A DNA stretch of 64,000 nucleotides. Source: Gymnodinialimonas phycosphaerae (GTDB taxonomy: Bacteria > Pseudomonadota > Alphaproteobacteria > Rhodobacterales > Rhodobacteraceae). Shown here piece after piece: positions 52,701 through 60,852 of the stretch. Both the position numbers and the translations under genes were made by a program. The notes beneath the pieces are model-generated. The model saw only the letters and a list, made by a program, of their open reading frames with translations, was not told the origin of the DNA and searched no databases. Within the stretch, counting starts at the first letter, position 1; each line of letters opens with the position of its first letter. The stretch is from NCBI RefSeq assembly GCF_019195455.1, contig NZ_JAIMBW010000001.1, positions 930,001 to 994,000 of the forward strand, read 5' to 3'.

Positions 52701-53786
52701 CAACAGCGCCGAGCGCGTGCCGAGCGCCGCCAGGACCACGATCATCACCAGCGCGATGGCGGTAAGCACGGAGCCTTCCAATTGCCGCACCATGCCGTCC
52801 ACCTGCACGGATTGGTCCAGCGTCGTTTCCACATGGACGGAGGCGCGGAGTTCCTCGGGCCAGGTGGCCTCGACGGCCTCGACCGTCTCGCGGATCAGGG
52901 CAACGGTGTCGATGATGTTGAAGCCCTGCCGCTTGACCACTTGCAGGGCGATGGTCGTCTCGCCGTTGAAGCGCGCGGTGCCGTCGCGATCCTGGTAGGT
53001 TAGCCGGATATCGGCCAACTCGCCCAGGGTTACGACACGGTCGCCGTCTACCGTGATTGCAAGGTTATAGACGTCTTGGGCATCGTCGAAGCTGGACGGG
53101 ATGGTGACGGAGTTTGCCCCGCCCTCGGTCGTGACCTCGCCCGCCGCAATCAGTTGGTTGTTGCCTTGCACGGCGCTGATCAGGTCGGCGGCGGTGACGT
53201 CGTAGGCCTCCAGTGCCAGGGGATCGAGGATCACCTCCAGCATCTCATCGCGGGCGCCTGCGATGCCTGCCGACAGGATCGGCGACAGGGCTTCCAACTC
53301 GGTCTGCATTTCATTGGCCAGCCGGATCAGGGTGCGTTCGGGCGCAGAACCTGAAAGCGCCACGACCATGATCGGGAATTCCGAGAAGTTGATCTCGTTG
53401 ATGGAATAGCTTTCCGCGCCATCGGGGAATTGCACTTCCGCGCGGCCCATGGCGTCGCGCACGTCCGCAATGGTCGCCCCCTTGTCCCAGCCGAACTCGA
53501 ATTCAAGGAAGACGGCCGCATAGCCTTCGGCGGCGGTGGCATTGATGGTGAGCAGCCCGTCGAGATCCTGGAATTCCGCCTCCATCGGGCGCACCAGAAG
53601 GCGTTCGCTATCCACGGCAGAGATGCCGGGAAAGGGGACGGACACAAAGAGGCCGGGGATGTCGATGTCCGGCTCGCCTTCCTTGGGCAAGCCGATATAG
53701 GCCGCCGTGCCGACTGTCAGCGACAGCAGCACAAAGGCGATGACCATGCGGGCACGATCAGCGGCCCAATCGATGAGACCGATCAT
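49788..53786 (-). CDS. RND efflux transporter permease (AcrB/HAE1-like)
   Basis: 1332 residues, about 300 longer than AcrB. The overall layout is RND: TM1 (MVIAFVLLSLTVGTAAYIGLP), porter loop, TM2-6 with GMLVDGAIVVVEYADRR, second porter loop, and TM8-12 with GIVALAGIVVNNNIVLIDTYQEY. In AcrB the TM4 motif has two Asp and TM10 a Lys; here they read DG and NNN. The second periplasmic loop carries an acidic insertion (LDENGEPFEDEDGNPIREG). The C-terminus adds about 80 residues of acidic Glu/Ala/Pro tail. Partner adaptor gene overlaps upstream; no TolC-like gene here. Substrate unknown. Confidence 0.92.
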   Translation of the reverse strand: MIGLIDWAADRARMVIAFVLLSLTVGTAAYIGLPKEGEPDIDIPGLFVSVPFPGISAVDSERLLVRPMEAEFQDLDGLLTINATAAEGYAAVFLEFEFGWDKGATIADVRDAMGRAEVQFPDGAESYSINEINFSEFPIMVVALSGSAPERTLIRLANEMQTELEALSPILSAGIAGARDEMLEVILDPLALEAYDVTAADLISAVQGNNQLIAAGEVTTEGGANSVTIPSSFDDAQDVYNLAITVDGDRVVTLGELADIRLTYQDRDGTARFNGETTIALQVVKRQGFNIIDTVALIRETVEAVEATWPEELRASVHVETTLDQSVQVDGMVRQLEGSVLTAIALVMIVVLAALGTRSALLVGFAIPTSFLLCFILLGVMGITISNIVMFGLILAVGMLVDGAIVVVEYADRRLAEGARPMQAYTEAAKRMFWPVVSSTATTLCAFLPMLFWPGVPGEFMGMLPVTLIFVLSASLIVALIYLPVLGGVAARTSRLIDTVSDTFKGLVPWYIVRLAITVGLSYLMFLSALQVVRPGVLFPLPEDMPPLAQMGIGGALFVAICVLMSVCVSSIQITRREKRVQSGYRRSPFGWFIHLMTGNPVMPVVSIVGVSIFVVSVFTYFGEHSRGVEFFVTTEPETAIVYVRARGNLSVEEQDAMVRQVEEIVMTQEGVRDVFAFSGSGGLDNNTGGAAAPADTIGQVQIDLMPWGTRANGDAILDQLQTRLDGLAGFETEIFSVSNGPAGGKPVSLRISGDNWEELQEATNIVREYYENLDGLLLVEDTLPLPGIDWQINVDVEAAGRFGADVQTVGAMVQLVTRGILLDTMRVPTSDEEIDIRVRFPEEARVLSTLDTLRVRTPDGLIPLSNFVTYEPTPQLAEISRRDQERFFEVKADVVSDVIIYEAVPLDENGEPFEDEDGNPIREGVIPLGFGDAVPEEDVAQGAEANLVIRTPNTGIAALFGPETVAYHNVPDYAGDLPLEQLAQAIVDGEYELRITPMTPTERIERITEWLEAETPLPASVSWEWGGDQEEQQESQEFLSQAFAAALGLMFIILLAQFNSVYNSVLVLLAVVLSTTGVLIGMLVMDQTFSIIMTGTGIVALAGIVVNNNIVLIDTYQEYSRFMPKLEAIVRTAEARIRPVLLTTITTMAGLAPMMYGISLDFGSGGYTIDSPTALWWKQLATAVVFGLGIATVLTLIFTPSLLALRVWFWTILGGLFRGLALVGARRMSTRAQDWALQRQARRTREPVIYWDEEPFVEQIDPVAMPDPEAEAEAEEQAPDAVEAELLPEAETEAEDPTPPAPKDLPETPDPYEDTELDNDVGPQLPLRAAE

Positions 53787-55108
53787 TGGGTCAGCTCCTC
53801 AAGCGTGATGGCGACCTCGACACCTGCGGTCACGAACTCCTGGCCCACCACGATCACGTCGGCAGTTTCGGGCAGACCCGCCAGAAGCACGCCGCGCGGG
53901 GTGTCGCGGATCATTTGAACCTCCCGGAACTGGACGATGCCGTTCACGACGATCCGTACGCCAAGCAGGCCCTCGTCGTTCAAGGTCAGCGAGGAGGCGG
54001 GCAGCAGATGTGCTGCCGTGCCTTCAGTCTGGACCAGAATATCCGCAGTCTGGCCGTCGCGAATGGCCAGGTCCGAGTTGGGAACGGTGATTTCCACCCG
54101 GAAGGTGCGCGTGCGGTCATCGGCGGAGCGGGACAGGAACGTCACCTCGCCCCGCACCTGTTGACCCGAGGCCAGTTGCGCCCCCGCCGTGGCGCCCACG
54201 CGAATGCGGTCGACCTGCGCTTCGGGCACGAAGCCCACCAGCTTGATTGGATCAAGCTGGATGATGGTGGCGCAAATCGTGCCGGGTTGCATCAGCGATC
54301 CAAGCTCGGCGGTGTCCGTTTCCAAAAGGCCAGAGAAGGGGGCATGGATCGTCAGTTGTGTAATAGCCTCTTGCGCGCGGGTCACGGCGGCTTCAGCCGC
54401 GCGCACGCCTGCCAAAGCAGACTGCACGCCGGCTTCGGCCGCTTGCACGCCGGCCTGCGCGCCCTGCACCGACGCCATGGCGCTTTCCACGCCGGCTTGC
54501 GCGCCTGCAACGCCAGCGGCGGCAGAGGCTGCGCTGGTTTCCGAGCCGAAGCCGGATTCGGCTAATCGCGAGGCGGCGTTGCCGTCGATCTGCGCTGACG
54601 TCAATTGTGCCTCGGCCTGGGCGAGCATCGCGCGCGCTTCGGGCAGGCGGGCCTGGGCTTCCGGGATGCGCGCCTCGGCCTCGGGGACACGGGCCTGCGC
54701 CTCGGCAAGGCGGGCTTCGGCCTCTTCAAGGGCGGTCTGGGACGTGCCGGGATCGATTTCGCACATCAACTGGCCTTCTTCCACGAATGCGCCCGCCCGG
54801 ATCGGGATGGAGATGATGCGGCCTGAAGTCTCGGAGGCGACATCGACCAGGCGCAGGGCCTCGGTTCGGCCCCGCAAAAGAACTGCGTTTTCGGTCATCT
54901 GCGCTTCGGAGCGGCGCACGACGACGTTGATCAGGCCGTCATCGGTCACGGGCGCGACCTCTTCTTCGCTATCGGCAAGGTTGGTCGGGGTGTTGTTTGG
55001 TTCGGGCACATAGCGCGCCGCGAAGTCCACCAGCGTGTCCCGGTCCAGAATGGCAAAGTAGAGGGCGACGCAGACAAGCGCGGCCGTCAACAGTGGAAAC
55101 AGCTTCAT
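53783..55108 (-). CDS. RND efflux periplasmic adaptor (HlyD/MFP family)
   Basis: 441 residues from ATG at 55108 with AAAGGG six bases upstream; the ATG at 55123 lacks a site. N-terminal membrane helix (LFPLLTAALVCVALYFAIL). Lipoyl half-motifs SGRIISIPIRAGAFVEEGQLMCEID and IHAPFSGLLETDTAELGSLMQPG flank a long Ala/Glu/Gln helical hairpin with heptad repeats. One arm shows repeated R-x-PEAxA units, the other AGVQAAEAGVQSAL units. The beta-barrel and membrane-proximal domains follow. It overlaps the permease gene by ATGA. A TetR-type dyad lies 136 bp upstream. Confidence 0.93.
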   Translation of the reverse strand: MKLFPLLTAALVCVALYFAILDRDTLVDFAARYVPEPNNTPTNLADSEEEVAPVTDDGLINVVVRRSEAQMTENAVLLRGRTEALRLVDVASETSGRIISIPIRAGAFVEEGQLMCEIDPGTSQTALEEAEARLAEAQARVPEAEARIPEAQARLPEARAMLAQAEAQLTSAQIDGNAASRLAESGFGSETSAASAAAGVAGAQAGVESAMASVQGAQAGVQAAEAGVQSALAGVRAAEAAVTRAQEAITQLTIHAPFSGLLETDTAELGSLMQPGTICATIIQLDPIKLVGFVPEAQVDRIRVGATAGAQLASGQQVRGEVTFLSRSADDRTRTFRVEITVPNSDLAIRDGQTADILVQTEGTAAHLLPASSLTLNDEGLLGVRIVVNGIVQFREVQMIRDTPRGVLLAGLPETADVIVVGQEFVTAGVEVAITLEELTQ

Positions 55109-55415
55109 CTCAAACCCTTTCATGGTTCGATTCGTGTCGCCAGTGCGACGCCGTATCCAACCGTCTTCCCGAATATGTTGCTTTTTGTACGCTAAACCGA
55201 CCGGCTCGGATTACTTTTTTTGGGCGCGCAGCACAAGAGTGAACTGAACGGTTCAGAATAGGCAGTTTGGGCAGTGTTCTGCTTGCGCAACGCCCGTGCC
55301 GGGGGAAGGCAGACGGCAGATGCAAACCTGCACCGTCAACCGGGCCTTGCCCCCATGGGCCAAGGCGAGGTAAGCCCCTACGCAACATATAGTGATCCGG
55401 GGTGGAGCGGCGTCC
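55109..55415. other. Divergent intergenic region
   Basis: This 307-bp gap separates the RND operon (minus) from the YfgM-like gene (plus). It holds a 13-bp dyad (55244-55256), an A/T-rich tract with T7 at 55214-55221 and no convincing protein gene. A possible minus promoter, TTGTGC, 17 bp, TAATCC, sits just downstream of the dyad. Confidence 0.6.
55244..55256. promoter_or_regulatory. TetR-type operator candidate upstream of the RND genes
   Basis: CTGAAC-G-GTTCAG is a perfect dyad of the TGAAC-x-GTTCA kind often bound by TetR/AcrR repressors of RND pumps. It abuts the possible -35 of the pump operon. No tetR gene is in the window. Confidence 0.5.
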
Positions 55416-56234
55416 ATGGCCAATACCGACAGTTTTATTGATGAAGTCAGCGAAGAGGTCCGCCGCGACCGGTTATATGCGCTGATGCGGCGGTGGGGGT
55501 GGATTCCCATCCTTGTCGTGATCGCGATCGTGGGCGGCGCGGCCTACATCGAATGGCAAAGCGCGCAGCAGCGGGCCCAGGCGGAAGCCTTTGGCGATGC
55601 GCTTCTACAAGCGCTTGACGGTGACGACACCGAGGCGCGTATCGCCGCTTTGGAAGCCGTGGAGGTCCCCTCGGCCGAAGCGGGCATAATCCTGGCGCTT
55701 CTGACCGCCGGTGAGGCCGCGAATGGCGAGGATCGCGCCGATGCTGCCACCCGCTTGCGGGCTGCCGCGGACGCCCCGGGCGTGGCCCGCCGCTACGTGG
55801 ATCTGGCGCTTTTGAAGGCTGAAATGCTGGACCCGGCCCCCGAGGCCGAGGCCCGCGCCACGCTGGAGGCCCTTGCAGCCCCTGGCGCACCGTATTCGGC
55901 GTTGGCCGAAGAGCAATTGGCCCTGATGGAGGTGCGCGCGGGCGATCTGGACGCCGGACTTGATCGGTTGCGCGCGATCGAGCGGAGCGCCGCGGCAACG
56001 GCAGGCTTGCAACAACGCGCCGGGCAGTTGATTGTGGCGCTGGAAAGTGGTGCAATCCTGGTGGATGCCCCGGCAGAAGAGGCGCCTGTTGAGGAAGCGC
56101 CAGCTGACGAGGCACTTACCGAAGAGGCGCCCGCTGTTGAGGCTTCTGCTGAGGAAAACGCCGAAGGCGCGACCGTGCCAGTCGAAGATGGCGCCGCGGA
56201 TGCAAGCACCGAAGGTGCGGCCGAGGAAAACTAG
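55416..56234 (+). CDS. YfgM-like TPR membrane protein
   Basis: 272 residues from ATG at 55416. Short cytoplasmic start (TDSFIDEVSEEVRRDRLYALMRRWG), one membrane helix (WIPILVVIAIVGGAAYIEW), then an Ala-rich helical periplasmic domain reading as degenerate TPRs (AGIILALLTAGEAA ... YVDLALLKAEML ... ALAEEQLALMEVRAG). This is the YfgM/TPR_21 pattern, a SecYEG-linked periplasmic chaperone in E. coli. The next gene is bamB, the usual neighbour of YfgM. A 60-residue acidic repeat tail (PAEEAPVEEAPADEALTEEA) is extra. Confidence 0.85.
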   Translation: MANTDSFIDEVSEEVRRDRLYALMRRWGWIPILVVIAIVGGAAYIEWQSAQQRAQAEAFGDALLQALDGDDTEARIAALEAVEVPSAEAGIILALLTAGEAANGEDRADAATRLRAAADAPGVARRYVDLALLKAEMLDPAPEAEARATLEALAAPGAPYSALAEEQLALMEVRAGDLDAGLDRLRAIERSAAATAGLQQRAGQLIVALESGAILVDAPAEEAPVEEAPADEALTEEAPAVEASAEENAEGATVPVEDGAADASTEGAAEEN

Positions 56235-56338
56235 GGCCCGCGCGCGTAAGCGCCCAGGCCCGCAGGACGAGCAACGCGAGGACCCGACCGGGCAACAGCC
56301 CTGTGTCCCATGGTCCCGAAACGAGTGGTGGACGCGGC

Positions 56339-57682
56339 ATGAGCCTTGTAGACACGATTTTCCCATCCCGCAGGAGCCTTACGGCAGGTGTGGCAATCGC
56401 CGCGACCTTGGTGCTTGTGGGGTGCGAACGGGAAACGATCCTGCCTGGTGAACGTTTTTCGGTTGAGTCCATCCTGAACGACGGTGCAGAGGCGACCGTC
56501 ACCCGCGATGCGCCCCAAGCCATCAGCCTGCCCAACCCGGTGCGCCTCTCGGCGTGGGAACAGCGTGGCTATAACGCGCTTAACCGGACGCCTCACGCGG
56601 CGCTCGGGAACGCGCTTACAGAGGTCTGGACCGCACAAATCGGCCAGGGCAACACGCGGCGTCACCGCATTTCGGCCGATCCCGTGGCCGCCGATGGCCG
56701 TGTCTTCACGCTCGACAGTCGAGCGGGTGTCGTGGCCACGTCGCTGACCTCGGGCGCGGCGCTTTGGGCGGCAGACTTGCAACCGGGGTTTGACCGGGGC
56801 GGCAATGTGTCGGGCGGCGGTCTCGCCGTGTCGGGGGGGCGCCTTTATGTGACCACCGGTTTTGGCGAATTGATCGCGCTGGACGCGGCCACCGGTGGCG
56901 TTCTCTGGCGGCAACGGCTTGATGCGGGCATCGGCGCGCCCACGGTCGCGGGCGGCACCGTTTATGTTGTCAGCCGTAACAATCAGGGGTGGGCGATTGA
57001 CGCTGACACCGGGCGGTTGGAATGGAACGTGCCCGGCACCGATTCCCCCGCGCTGCTGACCGGGGGCGCTGCCCCCGCGATCACGGATCGTCTTGTTGTC
57101 ATGCCGTTCGGCTCGGGCGAGATCGGTGGCGTCCTGCGCCGCTCCAGCGCGCTCCTGTGGAACACCTCGGTCGCGGCGGGGCGCGATGGCGTAGCTTATG
57201 CCAACATCAATGACGTCACCAGCGATCCTGTCATCGTCGGCAATCGCTTCTACGCGGGCAACCAATCGGGCCGGGTCGTCGCGTTTGACACCGCCCGTGG
57301 TGAGCGGATCTGGCAAGCGGACGAGGGCGCTTATTCGCCGGTCCTGCATACCGGCGGCGACTTGTTCTTCGTGTCGGATCGGAACGAGTTGATCCGTCTC
57401 GACGCGGGCTCGGGCGCGCGTATCTGGGGCACCGAACTGCCGCTTTACACCAATGACCGCGAGCGTCGCCGCCGTGCCGTGTTCACTCATTATGGCCCCA
57501 TCCTTGCGGGCGGGCGGCTGGTCATGGCCTCGGGCGATGGCAACATCCGTTTCTTCAGCCCGGAATCCGGCGCGCTGGTTGGTGCGGTCGAAATGCGTCA
57601 AGGCGCCGCCGCCCATCCGATCGTTGTCAGCGACACGCTTCTTGTTGTGACCGAGGACGGTCGCCTGACGGCGTATCGCTAG
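56339..57682 (+). CDS. bamB: BamB-like outer membrane assembly lipoprotein
   Basis: 447 residues from ATG at 56339. Lipoprotein signal SLTAGVAIAATLVLVGCERET with lipobox LVGC. The body is a PQQ-type beta propeller: repeats ending in variants of GxLxW (LITSGAALWAADL-like TSGAALWAADL; DAATGGVLWRQRL; DADTGRLEWNVPG; DTARGERIWQADE; DAGSGARIWGTEL). BamB scaffolds the BAM complex that inserts outer-membrane proteins. Gene order yfgM-bamB supports this. In many genomes der follows; here der is elsewhere (18740). Ends in a CTAG shared with the convergent YdcF-like gene. Confidence 0.9.
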   Translation: MSLVDTIFPSRRSLTAGVAIAATLVLVGCERETILPGERFSVESILNDGAEATVTRDAPQAISLPNPVRLSAWEQRGYNALNRTPHAALGNALTEVWTAQIGQGNTRRHRISADPVAADGRVFTLDSRAGVVATSLTSGAALWAADLQPGFDRGGNVSGGGLAVSGGRLYVTTGFGELIALDAATGGVLWRQRLDAGIGAPTVAGGTVYVVSRNNQGWAIDADTGRLEWNVPGTDSPALLTGGAAPAITDRLVVMPFGSGEIGGVLRRSSALLWNTSVAAGRDGVAYANINDVTSDPVIVGNRFYAGNQSGRVVAFDTARGERIWQADEGAYSPVLHTGGDLFFVSDRNELIRLDAGSGARIWGTELPLYTNDRERRRRAVFTHYGPILAGGRLVMASGDGNIRFFSPESGALVGAVEMRQGAAAHPIVVSDTLLVVTEDGRLTAYR

Positions 57683-58284
57683 ATCAGCAGGGCGGCCCGG
57701 GCGTCTTCGGGCAACCACGGCGTTGCCGCCCAAACCACGATGCGGCCCGCGTTGAACCAGATCGCAACAGCTTCGCGGAGCAGCGGCATCAGGCGCAGGC
57801 GCGGCATGGCTGATGCGTCAAGGGCGATGTCTTCAAACCCCATCACACGAAACGCCACCCAGGAGCGTGGCAAATGGAACGCGTCGGTGACGACGATGAT
57901 CCGGGCCGTTTCCGGCACAATCCGCGCGGTGAACAAAGCGTTCTGCAACGTCGAGCGGCTTTCGGCTTCCACCAGGATCGCCTCTGGCGGGACCCCTCGG
58001 GCGACCGCGATTTCGGCCATCAGCGGGGCGGCAACGATGCCGGTGAAGGCGATCTGCGGGGCGACGCCCGCCTCGAACAAGTCCGCGCAGGTGACGGCGC
58101 GCTCATAGCTGTTGCGGGTCAACGTGTTGGGGGTGGAGCCTGCGCCAAGGCAGATGATCGCATCGGCACGCGCGGGGGCCGAATGTTCGGGCCAGGCGTA
58201 TGCCGTCACCACGACCGCGGCGAAGGTCCCCAGGTAGATCAGCAAGACAAATCTCAGCGCGCGGCCAAGACGCCTCACTCCCAT
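57679..58284 (-). CDS. YdcF-family (DUF218) protein
   Basis: 201 residues. One N-terminal membrane helix ([20 protein letters not shown]), then the DUF218 domain: [55 protein letters not shown] and [20 protein letters not shown]. Relatives (ElyC, SanA, YdcF) act in envelope maintenance; mechanism unknown. ATG overlaps the guaA stop by 10 bases and the stop overlaps the bamB stop in CTAG. Confidence 0.88.
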   Translation of the reverse strand: MGVRRLGRALRFVLLIYLGTFAAVVVTAYAWPEHSAPARADAIICLGAGSTPNTLTRNSYERAVTCADLFEAGVAPQIAFTGIVAAPLMAEIAVARGVPPEAILVEAESRSTLQNALFTARIVPETARIIVVTDAFHLPRSWVAFRVMGFEDIALDASAMPRLRLMPLLREAVAIWFNAGRIVVWAATPWLPEDARAALLI

Positions 58285-59867
58285 TCGATTGTTCCTGGGG
58301 GTTTCGACGTGATGTCATATGTCACGCGGTTGATGCCCGGTACCTCGTTGATGATCCGCGTCGCGGTTTCGCCCAGAAAGTCGTGGGTGAAGGGGTAGTA
58401 GTCGGCGGTCATGCCGTCGACCGATGTGACCGCGCGCAGGGCACAAGCGTAATCGTAGGTCCGCCCATCGCCCATGACGCCCACGGTGCGGACCGGCAGG
58501 ATCGCCACGAAGGCTTGCCAGATCTCATCATAAAGGCCGTGCTTGCGGATCTGATCGATGTAGACGGCGTCGGCCTCGCGCAGGATGTCCAGCTTGGCGC
58601 GGGTGATCTCTCCGGGGCAACGGATGGCGAGGCCGGGGCCGGGGAAGGGGTGGCGGGCGATGAAATGGGCGGGCAGGCCAAGCTCTCGACCCAATGCGCG
58701 GACCTCGTCCTTGAACAACTCCCGCAGGGGTTCCACCAAGTTGAGCCCCATCTTTTCAGGCAGACCGCCGACATTGTGGTGCGACTTGATAGTCACCGAG
58801 GGGCCGCCGGAAAAGGACACGGATTCAATGACATCAGGATAAAGCGTCCCTTGGGCAAGGTAGGACGCGCCCTCGATCTCATTGGCATACTTCTGGAAGA
58901 CGTCGATGAACAAACGCCCAATGATCTTCCGCTTTGTTTCCGGGTCGGAAACGCCCTCCAACTCACTCAGGAACAGATCCTGTTCTTCGGCGTGGATGAC
59001 GTGCAGGTTCATGTGATCGCGGAACATCTCGACCACTTCCACACCCTCATCCAGGCGCAATAACCCGTGGTCCACGAAGACGCAGGTCAGCTGGTCGCCG
59101 ATCGCCTCATGGAGCAGCGCCGCCGTGACCGAGCTATCGACCCCGCCCGACAGTGCGCAGATCACCTTCGCGTCGCCCACCTGGGCGCGGATCGCGTCGA
59201 TGGCTTGTTCGCGGTAGGCGTCCATGGTCCAGTCGCCGGTGAAGCCCGCGAGTTTCACAAAGTTCTCATAGAGCATTGCACCGCGCGGCGTATGGTGCAC
59301 CTCTGGATGAAACTGAACGGCGAAGAAATTGCGCGCGACATCCGCCGTGATGGCATAGGGCGCGTTGGGGGAGGTGCCAAAGACCTCGAACCCCGGTGCC
59401 AGTTTGGCAACGTGGTCGCCGTGGCTCATCCAGACTTGTTCGCGCCCGTCCGAGAACCAGCCCTGCAACAGGGCCAAGGCGCCCGTTGGCTCCACGAAGG
59501 CGCGCCCGAATTCGGCGGTGCCGCCGCCGCCGGAGATCTTGCCCCCGTGCACCTCGCCGCCCAGGTCCTGCATCATCACCTGCTGGCCATAGCAAATACC
59601 CAGGATCGGAACGCCCGCGGTGTAGGCGGCTTGTGGCGGCCGGGGCGAGCCTTCGCGCGTGACCGAATCCGGCCCACCCGAAAAGATGATCGCCTTGGGG
59701 GCAAATGCCTCGATGAAGGCGTCATCGACGTTCTGATAGGGGTGGATTTCGCAGTATACGCTCAACTCGCGCAGACGGCGGGCGATGAGTTGCGTGACCT
59801 GACTGCCGAAATCGATGATCAGCAGGCGTTCATGGAGGGCGGGGTCTGGGACAGCGGCTGTGTTCAT
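58275..59867 (-). CDS. guaA: GMP synthase (glutamine-hydrolysing)
   Basis: 530 residues. Class I amidotransferase domain with nucleophile Cys in GICYGQQVM and His/Glu in [11 protein letters not shown] pyrophosphatase domain with [15 protein letters not shown]-terminal dimerisation domain includes [16 protein letters not shown] and ends in the conserved KPPGTIEWE. Converts XMP to GMP in the cytoplasm. Single gene followed by the YdcF-like gene with a short overlap. Confidence 0.98.
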   Translation of the reverse strand: MNTAAVPDPALHERLLIIDFGSQVTQLIARRLRELSVYCEIHPYQNVDDAFIEAFAPKAIIFSGGPDSVTREGSPRPPQAAYTAGVPILGICYGQQVMMQDLGGEVHGGKISGGGGTAEFGRAFVEPTGALALLQGWFSDGREQVWMSHGDHVAKLAPGFEVFGTSPNAPYAITADVARNFFAVQFHPEVHHTPRGAMLYENFVKLAGFTGDWTMDAYREQAIDAIRAQVGDAKVICALSGGVDSSVTAALLHEAIGDQLTCVFVDHGLLRLDEGVEVVEMFRDHMNLHVIHAEEQDLFLSELEGVSDPETKRKIIGRLFIDVFQKYANEIEGASYLAQGTLYPDVIESVSFSGGPSVTIKSHHNVGGLPEKMGLNLVEPLRELFKDEVRALGRELGLPAHFIARHPFPGPGLAIRCPGEITRAKLDILREADAVYIDQIRKHGLYDEIWQAFVAILPVRTVGVMGDGRTYDYACALRAVTSVDGMTADYYPFTHDFLGETATRIINEVPGINRVTYDITSKPPGTIEWE

Positions 59868-60031
59868 GGCACGGCACTAAGCCGCGTCACTTCGCTGTGC
59901 AAGAGCGCGTGTGTCACTTCAATGCAACTGGTTTGCAGTATCCATGTGGCATCAGTCCCATTCATCTTGAGCCAAGTGCCAGCCTCGCCATATGAAAGCA
60001 CACATTTTTGGAACCTTGAGTGATGGAAGCC

Positions 60032-60673
60032 GTGAAACAGAAGTTTTTTGTCGTAGCCGCCATGTTGGGCTTTGCATCACCCGCATTGGCCACAGGCTAG
60101 GTTGCGCCGCCACCGCCACCGGTCGTCGTTGAAACACCATATGATTGGGCGGGTGCTTATGTTGGCGCTGGTATTTCGCTGAATTCGTTCGACGCGAACG
60201 ATATCACCTTCGGCCCCGGACCCTTTGATGTCGATGGTGAGACGTTCAGCGTTTTCGCAGGCTATAACTTTGCCGTTAGCCAGTTCATCTTGGGTGTCGA
60301 GTTGAGCTATAACTTCGGCGGAATGGCCGGCGATGATGGCTCTTTCATGAACCCCTTCGAAGTCGACTCGACTTTTCAAGCAGAGGTCCGGGCCGGCTAT
60401 GCTCTCGACAATGTCTTGCCGTATCTTACGGTCGGCGTCGTCAGCTCTGATTTCTTCTCGAACCATGGGGGTTTCGGCGCCGCGAACCAGAATTTCACCG
60501 GATATTCCGTAGGGGTCGGCGTTGATTACGGCGCCACGGATCAGATCGTGATCCGGGCCGAGATCGAGCAGGTGATGTACGATACTGATAACTTTGATTT
60601 CGGCGGCGGCGACCTGCACGAATTTGAAATTGATGGCACTCGCTTCACGTTGGGCGCGGCCTTTCGCTTCTGA
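60032..60673 (+). pseudogene. Outer membrane beta-barrel (opacity-porin-like) gene with in-frame amber
   Basis: From GTG at 60032 the frame encodes a signal peptide (MKQKFFVVAAMLGFASPALA) and then TG followed by TAG at 60098-60100. After this it continues uninterrupted as VAPPPPPVVVETPYDWAGAY, beta strands typical of OmpA-like/opacity porins, and the terminal Phe of AAFRF at 60673. One C-to-T change (CAG to TAG) restores a 213-residue protein. The stop lies two residues after the likely cleavage site. Either a young pseudogene or a base error. An ATG at 60290 gives a 127-residue remnant without signal and is unlikely to be used. A good terminator follows. Confidence 0.85.
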
Positions 60674-60694
60674 TAACTGCTAAATTGAGGATGT

Positions 60695-60726
60695 TGCCCG
60701 GCCAAGGCTTCTTGGTCGGGCATTTT
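60695..60726 (+). terminator. Terminator after the porin gene
   Basis: TGCCCGGCCAAG (60695-60706), GCTT loop, CTTGGTCGGGCA (60711-60722), a 12-pair stem with one G-U, then TTTTA. Confidence 0.85.
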
Positions 60727-60852
60727 ATTGTGCGATTATGGCTGCCTGCGTGGTCCATGTCGCATCCGCGTCCCACATGTCGCAGTTCACCGATGGGCGG
60801 GGGCCGCCGCAGGATAATCAGGGGGCAACGGATCAGGCCTTTGGAGGGTGTC

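Noticed and set aside
60098..60100. Amber codon in the porin gene read as pyrrolysine
   Set aside because: The protein is a beta-barrel, not a methyltransferase; no pyl genes are seen, and the MttB-family gene downstream lacks an in-frame TAG.
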